NCBI GenBank assembly: GCA_003660905.1
Contig: QMVB01000006.1
Span: 1 to 24,040 of the forward strand
DNA from: Candidatus Nanohalarchaeota archaeon
Lineage (GTDB): Archaea; EX4484-52
Length of the DNA: 24,040 bases
Direction of reading: 5' to 3'
Shown here: piece after piece, positions 1 through 8,190 of the stretch
Position numbering within the stretch: the stretch's first letter is position 1
Layout of the letters: every line of letters begins with the position of its first letter
Made by a program: the position numbers and the translations under genes
Notes under the pieces: model-generated
The model's database searches: none
What the model was told of the DNA's origin: nothing
What the model saw: the letters and a program-made list of their open reading frames with translations, nothing else

Positions 1-1698
1 AATGAAGAATTCAGGAAGTTTCAGCCGTTTGATATTGTGCTTTTGGGCGCAGGAGAAGATGGTCATGTTGCGGCGCTTTTTCCGCAGCACCATTCCATCA
101 GGCATGAAGGAGAAGAATATTTTACAATGCCTGATTCGCCAAAGCCGCCTGTAGAAAGACTGACTGCTTCAAAAAAAATGCTTGAGGGCGCAGACACGGC
201 GATTGCATTATTTTTAGGCGAAGGAAAACGGCAGGCACTCCAGAACTTTAAAAACCCGGAACTCTCAACATTAGAATGCCCTGCCAAGCTTATCAGAAAT
301 GCGGCATACCCTTATGTTCTTACGGATAATATAGAGAGAATAAAACCATTTACTCTTGTAATATTTGGAGGGACAGGGGATCTGGCAACAAGAAAAATAG
401 CGCCTGCAATCGTTTCTCTTGTAAAAAAAAGAGCAATTCCTATGGATTTTTCTATTGTCGGCATTGGGAGGAGATCGCTGTCTGATGAAGAGTATAAAAA
501 TCATCTTCTTGAATTCGACGATACCCTTAACCAAAACATTAGGAATAATATAAATATTCGCTACTTTCAGATGGATATGAGCATGCCAAATGCTCTGGAA
601 GGATTTGAAGAATACCTTTCAAAATCAGCAAATACATCAGGCAGTATAATATATTATCTGGCTACAAGCAATGATGTTGTAGGCAACGTTATTGATCAGT
701 TAAAAAAATACAATCTCCATAAACACCCAGAATATTTTAGAAGAATTGTGTTTGAAAAGCCTTTTGGAGATTGCCTGGAGTCATCTGTCTGGTTAGACAG
801 GAAGGCGAGGAATGTTTTTCCAGAAGAATCAATCTACCGGATTGATCATTATCTCGGAAAATATGCTGTGCAAAACATCCTTGCTTTTAGATTTTCAAAC
901 CCTCTTTTTGAACATGTGTGGAACAACAAAAACATTGAGCAAATCAACATACTTGTCGATGAAGAATTGGGGGCAGGAAATCGCATTGCATATTATGATA
1001 CTGCAGGGGCAATCAAGGATATGGTTCAAAACCATCTGCTGCAAATAGTTTCGCTAATACTTATGAATGCGCCGAAGAATCTGGAAGAAAAAAGCATAAG
1101 CAATGAAAAAGTCAAGGCGCTTAAAGCAGTTGATATTCATTCTTCAAAGGATATTGTGATTGGTCAGTATGAAGGATATTTGGAAGAAGCAAGAGAAGCA
1201 GGCATAGCAGAAACAAATACTGAGACTTTCGTTGAAGTAAAATTATTCTGCAACAACAAGCGGTGGCGCGGAATCCCGATTGTTTTGAGAACAGGCAAAT
1301 GCCTGATAAAGAGAAGAGCATGCATTGAAATCATATTTAAGCAACAATTAGATAAACATAAATACCTATATCCTTCAGCAAAACCAAATACTCTTTTTAT
1401 CAATATACAGCCCACCAAGAACATTAGTTTCCGCCTTAATCTTAAAAACCCAAAAGGAACATTTGCATCTTACCTTATGGAGCATTCCCACGCCCGTTTT
1501 TTTGGATCTAGAGACACAGGCACATACGAAAGATTGATAGCCGACTGCATCCGCGGAGACAAGACTTTGTTTTCAAGATACGATGTATTGAAAATATCCT
1601 GGAAAATCACTGATAAAATTTTGAAATTAAAAGAAAATCTTGCTCTTGTAAAATACAGGGAAGGGAGCCATGGTCCAAAAGGCTTTTATGAGTATTAA
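1..1698 (+). CDS. 6-phosphogluconolactonase / glucose-6-phosphate 1-dehydrogenase fusion, 5' partial
   Basis: The frame is open from base 1, so the true start lies before the window; the GTG at 37 is inside the conserved core and is not a start. Bases 1 to about 340 encode the C-terminal half of 6-phosphogluconolactonase (motifs LLGAGEDGHVAALFP and DSPKPPVERLT). From about 349 a complete glucose-6-phosphate dehydrogenase follows in the same frame: NADP-binding VIFGGTGDLATRK, then FEKPFG, the catalytic RIDHYLGK (active-site His), DMVQNHLLQ, TETFVEVKL and the C-terminal YERLIADCIRGDKTLFSRYD. Together the domains would oxidise glucose 6-phosphate to 6-phosphogluconolactone and hydrolyse it to 6-phosphogluconate in the cytoplasm. 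No stop or start separates them, so this is a true fusion with the lactonase first. The gene converges on the HPS gene with 25 bases between stops. G6PD is uncommon in archaea, so past transfer is possible. Confidence 0.93.
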   Translation, partial: NEEFRKFQPFDIVLLGAGEDGHVAALFPQHHSIRHEGEEYFTMPDSPKPPVERLTASKKMLEGADTAIALFLGEGKRQALQNFKNPELSTLECPAKLIRNAAYPYVLTDNIERIKPFTLVIFGGTGDLATRKIAPAIVSLVKKRAIPMDFSIVGIGRRSLSDEEYKNHLLEFDDTLNQNIRNNINIRYFQMDMSMPNALEGFEEYLSKSANTSGSIIYYLATSNDVVGNVIDQLKKYNLHKHPEYFRRIVFEKPFGDCLESSVWLDRKARNVFPEESIYRIDHYLGKYAVQNILAFRFSNPLFEHVWNNKNIEQINILVDEELGAGNRIAYYDTAGAIKDMVQNHLLQIVSLILMNAPKNLEEKSISNEKVKALKAVDIHSSKDIVIGQYEGYLEEAREAGIAETNTETFVEVKLFCNNKRWRGIPIVLRTGKCLIKRRACIEIIFKQQLDKHKYLYPSAKPNTLFINIQPTKNISFRLNLKNPKGTFASYLMEHSHARFFGSRDTGTYERLIADCIRGDKTLFSRYDVLKISWKITDKILKLKENLALVKYREGSHGPKGFYEY

Positions 1699-1723
1699 AA
1701 TACAGGCAGTTCAATTATTGAAA

Positions 1724-2743
1724 TCATATCGAATTAATTTTTTCCTTTATCTTTTTTGTTGCTTCAGTAGGATCGTCTGCTTTTGTTATTGCTCTGCCAA
1801 CTATTACGACATGAGCTCCTGCTTTTGCAATATTATGCGCTGACTGGATATTTATGCCACCTATAGCCACTACAGGTATCAGCAATTCTTCTTTTATATT
1901 TCTTATGCTCTCCGGAGGAACTTCTTTTCCGCGCAATTGGTCATCAATAGAGATATGATAGCAGACAAAATCAACACCCAGAAATTCCACTTCTTTTGCT
2001 CTTTTTATAAGCCCTCCTTCGCCGAGATAATCACGCAGACCAATCAAATCCGCCATAACTCTTTTTTTGTGCTGTTTTGCAACAGCCACTGCTTTTCTTA
2101 TTTGATCATCTGCTGTCGCTGCGATTATGCAGGCGATGTCTGCCCCGGCAGTAAATGCAGATTCAAATTCTTTATCTGCATCAGATATTGTTTTTAGGTC
2201 AGCGACAATGACTTTGTTAGGGTAGAGTTTCTTTAGTTCAGACAATATTTTTCCTCCTTCTTTCTTGAATTCATGACCGTGCACCTTTAATGTGTTTTCA
2301 GGAAAGGTTTCAACAAGAACATCTCTGCATTTTTCTTTTATTATATTCAAATGCTCAGACATTATATTTTGTCCAAGCGAATCTTTCATGCCGATTTTAT
2401 CTACATATATTTTTATATCAGCTTTTTTGGCTGTTTCTATGCATTCTTCTATTGTTGAGAGAGGTGCAATCCCGGGAATGATTACAATATCTGCTCCTGC
2501 ATCAATTGCTATGTTCATCTCCAGCTTTCCAATATCCATTGGCTTTAAGTCAACAACTATCAATTTGCCCGGATTTTCTTTTTTTATTTCCTTTATTAAA
2601 TTCATTCCTAAAGCCTTTATTAGCGGAGTTCCTGCTCCAACAAAATCCGTGTTTCCATCAACTGCTTTTTTTGCTATATTCAGCGCGTTTTCCCTGTCTG
2701 TAAAATCAAGCGCTGTCTGTAAAAAAGTAGCATAGTTTTCCAT
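1724..2743 (-). CDS. 3-hexulose-6-phosphate synthase-like protein (OMPDC superfamily) with partial barrel duplication
   Basis: The protein has 339 residues, against about 210 for a single-domain 3-hexulose-6-phosphate synthase (HPS). HPS hallmarks are VGAGTPLIKALGM (35-47), the catalytic DLKPMD of DxKxxD type (65-70), HISIDDQ (263-269) and the phosphate-binding AIGGIN and VIVGRAITKADDP near 293-325. Residues about 170-240 repeat the strand pattern of about 53-125: VIVADLKT, TAGADI and ADLIGLRDYLG match LIVVDLKP, DAGADI and VDKIGMKDSLG. The second copy reads DLKTISD, one residue out of the DxKxxD spacing. In archaea HPS usually runs in reverse, releasing formaldehyde and giving ribulose 5-phosphate for nucleotide synthesis; its usual partner, phosphohexulose isomerase, is not in the window. 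The start is the ATG at 2743. Family membership is secure; activity is less certain because of the added half-barrel. Confidence 0.85.
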   Translation of the reverse strand: MENYATFLQTALDFTDRENALNIAKKAVDGNTDFVGAGTPLIKALGMNLIKEIKKENPGKLIVVDLKPMDIGKLEMNIAIDAGADIVIIPGIAPLSTIEECIETAKKADIKIYVDKIGMKDSLGQNIMSEHLNIIKEKCRDVLVETFPENTLKVHGHEFKKEGGKILSELKKLYPNKVIVADLKTISDADKEFESAFTAGADIACIIAATADDQIRKAVAVAKQHKKRVMADLIGLRDYLGEGGLIKRAKEVEFLGVDFVCYHISIDDQLRGKEVPPESIRNIKEELLIPVVAIGGINIQSAHNIAKAGAHVVIVGRAITKADDPTEATKKIKEKINSI

Positions 2744-2800
2744 AAAAAGAACAGTTGATTATTTTTTTAAGGTTAACTCAAGAGTTGGAGATTGAGAGGC

Positions 2801-3048
2801 AGTGCTTTGAGTTGGGACGTTGATGGCGCAAAATATCATTGAAAAAGAACATGTGCAAAAATTTTACGAAGAAAACAAAAATTGTTTGAATGCAATGCAA
2901 CTTCCGCCATGCATTCCTGGGTTAAACCCAATAGAGCATGTTTGGAAAAAGACCAAGAAATGACGGGCAATAACGCTTTGAGGCAATAAAGAAGAGTTTA
3001 AATAATCCTGATTTTAGGGTCAAAATGTTCGATTATTATTTGCGTTGA
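2801..3048 (+). pseudogene. IS630-family transposase C-terminal remnant, frameshifted
   Basis: Pieces of an IS630/DDE transposase are readable in several frames. First comes WDVDGAKYH (2813-2839), resembling the second catalytic Asp region. A frame running 2823-2963 then carries the diagnostic LPPCIPGLNPIEHVWKKTKK, which includes the third catalytic acidic residue. Two further frame changes lead to RFEAIKKSLNNPDFRVKMFD, ending in YYLR and a stop at 3046-3048. The order matches the C-terminal third of such transposases, but stops and shifts separate every piece and the N-terminal part is missing, so it cannot be active. I saw no convincing terminal inverted repeats. The neighbours, HPS and SHMT, are intact. 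Confidence 0.8.
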
Positions 3049-3310
3049 CCATATAAGGCCGCATATAGGATAAATAACATGACGCGAGCGAGAAGGCAAA
3101 TGTGGAGTTAAATTCGGGAGATAATAAGTGGTTGAGTTTAATAAGACAGGCTGGAAATTATTGAGCATGAAAAAGACGAAAGAAAATTTATATATTCCAC
3201 TATAATTATTTCTATATGAAAAAAAAATAATGAGGAAAATATTTCAGGATAAGATATTATTGCAACCAACATTTTTATAATTGACGCATACTTTATTTAC
3301 AATAAGAATT
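3049..3310. other. Gene-less stretch before glyA with promoter-like elements
   Basis: No open frame of useful length is seen on either strand. TTTATATA at 3187-3194 looks like an archaeal TATA box but has only tiny open frames behind it. TTTTTATAA at 3272-3280 lies about 35 bases before the glyA ATG and may be its promoter, giving a short leader. No Shine-Dalgarno site precedes the ATG. Assignments are by spacing only. Confidence 0.4.
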
Positions 3311-4561
3311 ATGGATGAAACAAAAACAATTAATAAAATAAATGAACTTCTAGAAGAGCACAATGTCTGGAGGAAAAAAGAATGCCTGAATCTTATTGCT
3401 TCAGAAAACGTAACTTCTCCTGAGGCAGACCGATTGTCTGTGTCTGACCTATCCCACAGGTATGCAGAAGGAAAGCCATTCCACAGGCATTACCAGGGAC
3501 TTGGCTTTGTTGATGAAATAGAAGCGCTTACGCAGGATTTGATGAAAAATCTTTTCAGGGCAAAAAAAGTTGATTTGCGTGTTTTGAGCGGAACGCTTGC
3601 AAATGCTGCTGTATTCAAGGGCATAACCAATAGAGGAGACAATATAATATCCAGCTCTATTCCAAATGGCGGGCATGTTTCTCATACACAGCATGGAATC
3701 TGCGATGTGGTGGGTTTAACAGACTATGCCTTCCCGTTTGACTATGATGAAATGAATATTGATGTTGACAAAACAATAAAATTAATAGAGGAAAAAAATC
3801 CTAAAATACTGTTGTTCGGAGCATCGCTCTTCTTATTTCCTCACCCTGTAGAAGAGCTTGCAGATACTGCCAAATCCCATGATGCCTATGTAATGTATGA
3901 TGCAGCCCATGTTTTGGGATTGATTGCAGGGGGGCGTTTCCAGGATCCTTTGAAGGAAGGTGCAGATGTAATGAGTTCCTCGACGCATAAAACATTTTTC
4001 GGACCCCAGGGAGGCATTATTTTCGGAGGAGATTCTCTTGGGGATGAAGAATGGAAAAATATAGAAAATGCGATTTTTCCCTACTTTGTCTGCAACCATC
4101 ATCTTCATCGCCTGCCTGTGCTGGCGCAAGCCGCTTATGAGTTGAGTCAATATGGAAGCGACTATGCAGATCAGACAATAAAAAACGCAAAAACCCTTGC
4201 AGAAGAACTGCATACTTTTGGCTTTGACTGTCTTGCCGAACACAAAGGATTTACCCAAAGCCATCAGGTTGTATTAAACGTGGAAAAAAACGGCGGCGGA
4301 AAAACAGTTGCAGAATTGCTTGAAAAAAACAACATCATTCTAAACAAAAATTTCCTTCCGGGAGAAAAAATAACAAAGGAAAATATGAACAATCCTGCCG
4401 GTATAAGAATCGGGGTACAGGAGATGACAAGATGCAAAATGAAGGCAGATGAGATGAAGCATATTGCAGAATTGATTAAAAAAGCGGTTGTTGACAAAAA
4501 GGACGTGAAAGCTGAAGTTGTTGAATTCAGGAAAAATTATACAGAAGTGGGGTTTTGCTGA
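3311..4561 (+). CDS. glyA: Serine hydroxymethyltransferase
   Basis: This is a 416-residue PLP enzyme that interconverts serine and glycine with transfer of a one-carbon unit to a pterin cofactor. The sequence shows the fold-type I core: LNLIASENVTSPEA near the N terminus, YAEGKPFHRHYQG for substrate binding, the cofactor Asp/His in YDAAHVLGLIAGG (about D197 and H200), and the Schiff-base lysine in SSSTHKTFFGPQGG (about K227). The ATG at 3311 is preferred to an in-frame TTG at 3281 because the added ten residues are not family-like and the length then matches the family. The last 25 bases overlap the 3' end of cbf5 on the other strand. No Shine-Dalgarno site is seen. Confidence 0.95.
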   Translation: MDETKTINKINELLEEHNVWRKKECLNLIASENVTSPEADRLSVSDLSHRYAEGKPFHRHYQGLGFVDEIEALTQDLMKNLFRAKKVDLRVLSGTLANAAVFKGITNRGDNIISSSIPNGGHVSHTQHGICDVVGLTDYAFPFDYDEMNIDVDKTIKLIEEKNPKILLFGASLFLFPHPVEELADTAKSHDAYVMYDAAHVLGLIAGGRFQDPLKEGADVMSSSTHKTFFGPQGGIIFGGDSLGDEEWKNIENAIFPYFVCNHHLHRLPVLAQAAYELSQYGSDYADQTIKNAKTLAEELHTFGFDCLAEHKGFTQSHQVVLNVEKNGGGKTVAELLEKNNIILNKNFLPGEKITKENMNNPAGIRIGVQEMTRCKMKADEMKHIAELIKKAVVDKKDVKAEVVEFRKNYTEVGFC

Positions 4562-5532
4562 TGTTTATGCGAAATTCCTTTATATGTATCCACATCCATC
4601 AAAACTCTCATGATTGATGCGACTTTCTTATTTTTTACTTTTTTTATGTCATCTGAACTCATTTCTGCCTCGGCAATTGCGACAAATTCCCCCTTTAAAC
4701 TCAAAATTGCGATGTAATCTCCTGTCCTAATATCATCTGTGTATTTTACAATTGCAGGAGGATAAAGAGGAACTCCATTGCACAGGCTGTATATTGCTTT
4801 GTCTCCGACAATGATTTTTGGCGTATTTTTCAGTCCATCCTCCATTGGCCTGATTATTTTTCTCAGATATATTTCATCCTTTGTCTTAATGTATTCCTGA
4901 TATGCCTTGTTTATCTCTTCAACACTGAATGATTCTTCCAGACTAAAAGGACCTGCTCTTATCCTAATGAGCTTTGCCATATTGGCGCCGCACCTGAGTT
5001 TTTCTCCTGCATCAGAGCATAGCTTTCTCATATAGAATCCTGCCTCAACTGAAGCTTTGAAAAGCACATTTTTTCCTTTAATCTCAATGATTTTTATATT
5101 GTATACTTTTCTGTCCCTCCATTGGCGTTTTACTGCACTTTTCACAGGAGGCATCTGCCTGACAGTTCCGACAAAATTCATAAGCGCAGTTTTCACATCC
5201 CTTTCGTTCATATCCTTGTGCAGATGCATGATGCATACATATTCTTTCCCCTGCTTTGAAATGAGAGAAGCCATCTTTGTTGCATTGTTCAGCGTCAGCG
5301 GGAGTACGCCGCAAACGATTGGGTCAAGAGTCCCGCTATGACCTGTTTTTTTTAGGTTCAGTATTTTTTTTACCATTTCAACAATATCATGAGAGGTCGG
5401 ACCATTGTGCTTGTTCACGACAACAATGCCATTTTCAAGAAGATCTTTGATTTTTCTTTTATGAGGCAGGCATCCATATTTCCAGTTTGTCTCATCTTTT
5501 TCTTTTTTTGCAATCCAATTTTGCTTTTGCAT
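4537..5532 (-). CDS. cbf5: tRNA/rRNA pseudouridine synthase Cbf5 (H/ACA RNP catalytic subunit)
   Basis: With the ATG at 5532 this is a 331-residue TruB-family enzyme close to the archaeal Cbf5 length. The N-terminal extension (KKEKDETNWKYGCLPHKRK) resembles archaeal Cbf5 rather than bacterial TruB. The catalytic Asp is in TGHSGTLDPIVCGVLPL (about D70); PPVKSAVKRQWRDRKVY and the VEAGFYMRKL motif follow, and a PUA domain takes up the last 80 or so residues. Archaeal Cbf5 works with Nop10, L7Ae and Gar1 in guide-directed pseudouridylation and can also modify tRNA U55. A TTG at 5571 overlapping the fttA stop is an alternative start; the ATG is preferred because family similarity begins right after it. 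It lies 35 bases after fttA and is probably co-transcribed. Confidence 0.93.
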   Translation of the reverse strand: MQKQNWIAKKEKDETNWKYGCLPHKRKIKDLLENGIVVVNKHNGPTSHDIVEMVKKILNLKKTGHSGTLDPIVCGVLPLTLNNATKMASLISKQGKEYVCIMHLHKDMNERDVKTALMNFVGTVRQMPPVKSAVKRQWRDRKVYNIKIIEIKGKNVLFKASVEAGFYMRKLCSDAGEKLRCGANMAKLIRIRAGPFSLEESFSVEEINKAYQEYIKTKDEIYLRKIIRPMEDGLKNTPKIIVGDKAIYSLCNGVPLYPPAIVKYTDDIRTGDYIAILSLKGEFVAIAEAEMSSDDIKKVKNKKVASIMRVLMDVDTYKGISHKHQQNPTSV

Positions 5533-5567
5533 AGAGAAAATAAGTGTTGAATTTTTTAAATTGTAAA

Positions 5568-7439
5568 TCAAATTAGCCTTACAGCATCCAGATTTTTTGG
5601 AACAGAAGTTTCCACATTATATTCCTTATGTATAAAAGAAGACAGATTAATGCTTTTTCCGCGCTCTCCGTGGTTGAACATTATTTTTTTCGGGTTTGCT
5701 GTTAGTTTTTCAATATATCTGCACAATCCTTTCCTGTCTGCATGACCGGAAATTCCTCTTATTGTCGTCACATCCATTTTTATCGGAGTGTATTTCATCT
5801 CTCCTTTCTTGTCTTCCAGTGAAATTTCAGAAAGCCCGCTCTGTATCCTGTTTCCAAGAGTCCCCTCTGCCTGATATCCAACAAATGCAAGAGTATGCTT
5901 TTTATCCCCAATCATATTTCTTAAGTACTCTAAAATAGGTCCGCCATTTATCATGCCCGATGTTGCAATTATTATTGATGAACCTCCTTCATTAATAACT
6001 TCTTCCCGTTGGTCTCTTGTCTGAACCTTGCGGAACATCTTGTCTTCAAAAGGAGTGATGCCTTTAAGCATTTTTTCCTGCAGTTGTTTTGACAAAAACT
6101 CAGGATATGCAATATGTATCTTTGTGACATTCCATATCATCCCATCAAGATATACAGGAATGTCTATTTTTGCTTTTGGAAGAATTTTCGTTAAAATAAG
6201 CATGATTTCCTGCGCACGGCCCACTGCAAAAGAAGGTATCAGAAGTTTTCCTTTTTTCTTTATTGTTTCCTTTACTGCGCTCAAAAGGTTTGCCTCTGCT
6301 TCTTCCTTTGTAGGGGTTTTATCGTGGATTCCGCCATAAGTGCTTTCAATTATCATGGATTCTACCCTGTTAAAATTAGTATATGCCGGGTCAAACATCC
6401 ATGAATACATATTCAGGTCTCCTGTGTAGAGTATATTGTACAATCCTTCGCCTATATGAACATGCGTCTGCGAAGAACCAAGGATATGACCTGCATTCTG
6501 CAGGACAATTCTCATATCTCCTGTTATATCGCATACTTCATTGTAGCCCAGTGTAATAGAATGCTTTATCTGCTCCCGTATGCTCTTTGTTGAATAAAAA
6601 GGAGTCCCTTCTTTTTTTTGTATATCAAACATATCCAGCTGAAGCAGGGTCATGATATCTCTTGTCGGCAGGGTTGAATACACAGGACCCTTGTATCCAT
6701 ATTCATACAAATAAGGAACAAACCCACTGTGATCTATGTGCGCATGGGATATTATTACGGCATCAAGAGCATCAATATCAAATTCAGGAGCATCAACAAA
6801 AGGATTTACCTCGTTTGTTGACTGCCCTACCCCGCAATCAAAAAGAACACGCGACTCCTTTGTCTGCAAAAACAAGCAGGATCTTCCGACTTCTCTTGAA
6901 CCGCCCAGGAAAGATATTCTTACCCATTCCTTTTTCGGGCCCTTGTTCAGCTGTATTTTTTTGCCTATATCATTTAGGAATTTATACCTGAATTTTGCCT
7001 CTTCGTGAACTATATCTCTTGCTTTGTTGACTATGGCAGAAGCATCTTTTGTAACTCTTTGAACAGACGGCATCCAGAAAATTTCCTTTTTTATTTTTTT
7101 GAATATATCCCCTGACTTCCCTATAATCAACCCGGGTTTTTGGGCGCGAATAATTACTCTCCCAAATTCCGGCTCGAAAAGGACAGCCTCAACAATTGCA
7201 TTTTTTGGAAGTATCTTTTTGAGTTTCTTCTCTGCTTGTTTCTGAGGCATCATTATCGCCTTATCGGGCATTATAATTATCCTTTTTCTTATTCTTGAAA
7301 TTAACTCCCTTAATTCCCTTCCTCCCTCAAGAAAGAAATTTTTGTTCTTTGTGTACAGAACAACATCTGCTCCTTCGAAAGTAAAATTTGTAATCATTGC
7401 CGACGGAGGAAGATTGTCCATAAATTCAGCTTTATCCAT
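5568..7439 (-). CDS. fttA: KH-MBL-beta-CASP ribonuclease aCPSF1 / transcription termination factor FttA
   Basis: The 623 residues match the full family length. Two KH-like segments come first (GxxG as GKSG at 107-110), then a metallo-beta-lactamase core beginning GGSREVGRS (179-187), with the metal motif HAHIDH (232-237), H318 in AGHILGSSQTH and D341 in YTGDLN. The beta-CASP part carries E365 in IESTYGG, H566 in ISGHADRKGL and H590 in NHGE. All catalytic positions I can name are present, so the enzyme should be active. In archaea it cleaves nascent RNA and drives factor-dependent termination, acting with Spt4/5; spt4 is also in this window. The start is the ATG at 7439. It is first in a two-gene unit with cbf5. 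Confidence 0.95.
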   Translation of the reverse strand: MDKAEFMDNLPPSAMITNFTFEGADVVLYTKNKNFFLEGGRELRELISRIRKRIIIMPDKAIMMPQKQAEKKLKKILPKNAIVEAVLFEPEFGRVIIRAQKPGLIIGKSGDIFKKIKKEIFWMPSVQRVTKDASAIVNKARDIVHEEAKFRYKFLNDIGKKIQLNKGPKKEWVRISFLGGSREVGRSCLFLQTKESRVLFDCGVGQSTNEVNPFVDAPEFDIDALDAVIISHAHIDHSGFVPYLYEYGYKGPVYSTLPTRDIMTLLQLDMFDIQKKEGTPFYSTKSIREQIKHSITLGYNEVCDITGDMRIVLQNAGHILGSSQTHVHIGEGLYNILYTGDLNMYSWMFDPAYTNFNRVESMIIESTYGGIHDKTPTKEEAEANLLSAVKETIKKKGKLLIPSFAVGRAQEIMLILTKILPKAKIDIPVYLDGMIWNVTKIHIAYPEFLSKQLQEKMLKGITPFEDKMFRKVQTRDQREEVINEGGSSIIIATSGMINGGPILEYLRNMIGDKKHTLAFVGYQAEGTLGNRIQSGLSEISLEDKKGEMKYTPIKMDVTTIRGISGHADRKGLCRYIEKLTANPKKIMFNHGERGKSINLSSFIHKEYNVETSVPKNLDAVRLI

Positions 7440-8008
7440 AGTTTCTCTTATATCTTATTTTTGTCTCTAAATATTATTTCTTTAGAATTTTTCAATTCAT
7501 TCATTAAACTACTTATAGCATAACGCATAACTAATGCAATAGATTATTTATGTGGTCTGCTTGTATGTTTGACTGCGAGCGAGATTGAGATTAGCAGGCA
7601 AACATATTCTAAGACGCAATTAGCATAATAGGTAATATAATTGCGTTTGAAATTATATCGCGCCACAATACTCGCATTGCTTTTGTGCCGTGACATAATG
7701 AAACAATCATTTCATACTGTATTATAGTATATTTAGATGCTTATTTTTATAAAGATTGCTATTAGTGCGGTTTTAACAATATTTTTTACGGCATTTTCTT
7801 AACTTTCCAATGTACGTATTTATGAAGTCAGGAAATATTTTTGCAATTTATTTTTATATGCAATGGAAAAATTACTATCCTATCGCTGATTTTAGAATGC
7901 CTCTTCATTTGCTTCTTTTATGCAGAAATAAATGCAATTCTTCTGATTCAGGTTGGATGCTCTTTTGTCTTGTTTTCATCATTTGTTTTCTCATGGCTCA
8001 TTAATGAA
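7440..8008. other. Gene-less, AT-rich region with hairpins
   Basis: No credible protein gene is seen. A 64-codon plus-strand frame at 7810-8004 lacks a ribosome site and looks like chance. On the minus strand a frame opens at 8004 (MSHEKTNDEN) but meets a stop after 17 codons. The first half (about 7555-7700) is rich in inverted repeats, listed separately. Part of the DNA next to 7440 must hold the fttA promoter. Confidence 0.5.
7555..7648. ncRNA. Possible structured RNA: two adjacent hairpins
   Basis: TATGTTTG (7564-7571) pairs with CAAACATA (7599-7606). Inside, after one mismatch, CTGC pairs with GCAG, and outside GTCT (7555-7558) pairs with AGAC (7612-7615). Directly after, ACGCAATTA (7614-7622) pairs perfectly with TAATTGCGT (7638-7646) around a 15-base loop. 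The outer GTCT/AGAC pairing and the second hairpin share two bases, so they may be alternatives. The strand is unknown because inverted repeats are symmetric. It could be a small RNA, a leader structure for fttA, or a remnant of a mobile element. Confidence 0.3.
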
Positions 8009-8190
8009 AAGTGAATTTTATATGATTCACATCCCAAGATAAAACCCGTTAGATGCATACTTGTTGCAATGTTATCTAACGGGGCAAATATTTGCATTTC
8101 CGGCTTTATGCTGCTATAGAAGCAGGTAAATTTATTGAGTCAATTATAAATTCAAAGCAATCAAAATTTCCTTATAGCAATAAGCAGTTT
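8009..8190. repeat. Duplicated hairpin element, copy A
   Basis: This unit is clearly similar to copy B (8413-8585). It holds a 10-bp perfect stem, CCCGTTAGAT (8045-8054) with ATCTAACGGG (8074-8083), around a 19-base loop. The 12-base palindrome GCAAATATTTGC (8084-8095) follows immediately, then a conserved tail beginning ATTTC and GGCTTTAT. One end overlaps the last codons of the 40-residue gene. Read on the minus strand, the hairpin lies just downstream of that gene. Limits are by eye. Confidence 0.75.

Noticed and set aside
3281..3310. TTG at 3281 as start of glyA
   Set aside because: The extra ten residues are not family-like, and the ATG at 3311 gives the normal SHMT N terminus.
7810..8004. 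64-codon plus-strand frame
   Set aside because: No ribosome site, odd aromatic and Cys-rich composition, sits in gene-less AT-rich DNA and ends near the repeat; looks like chance.
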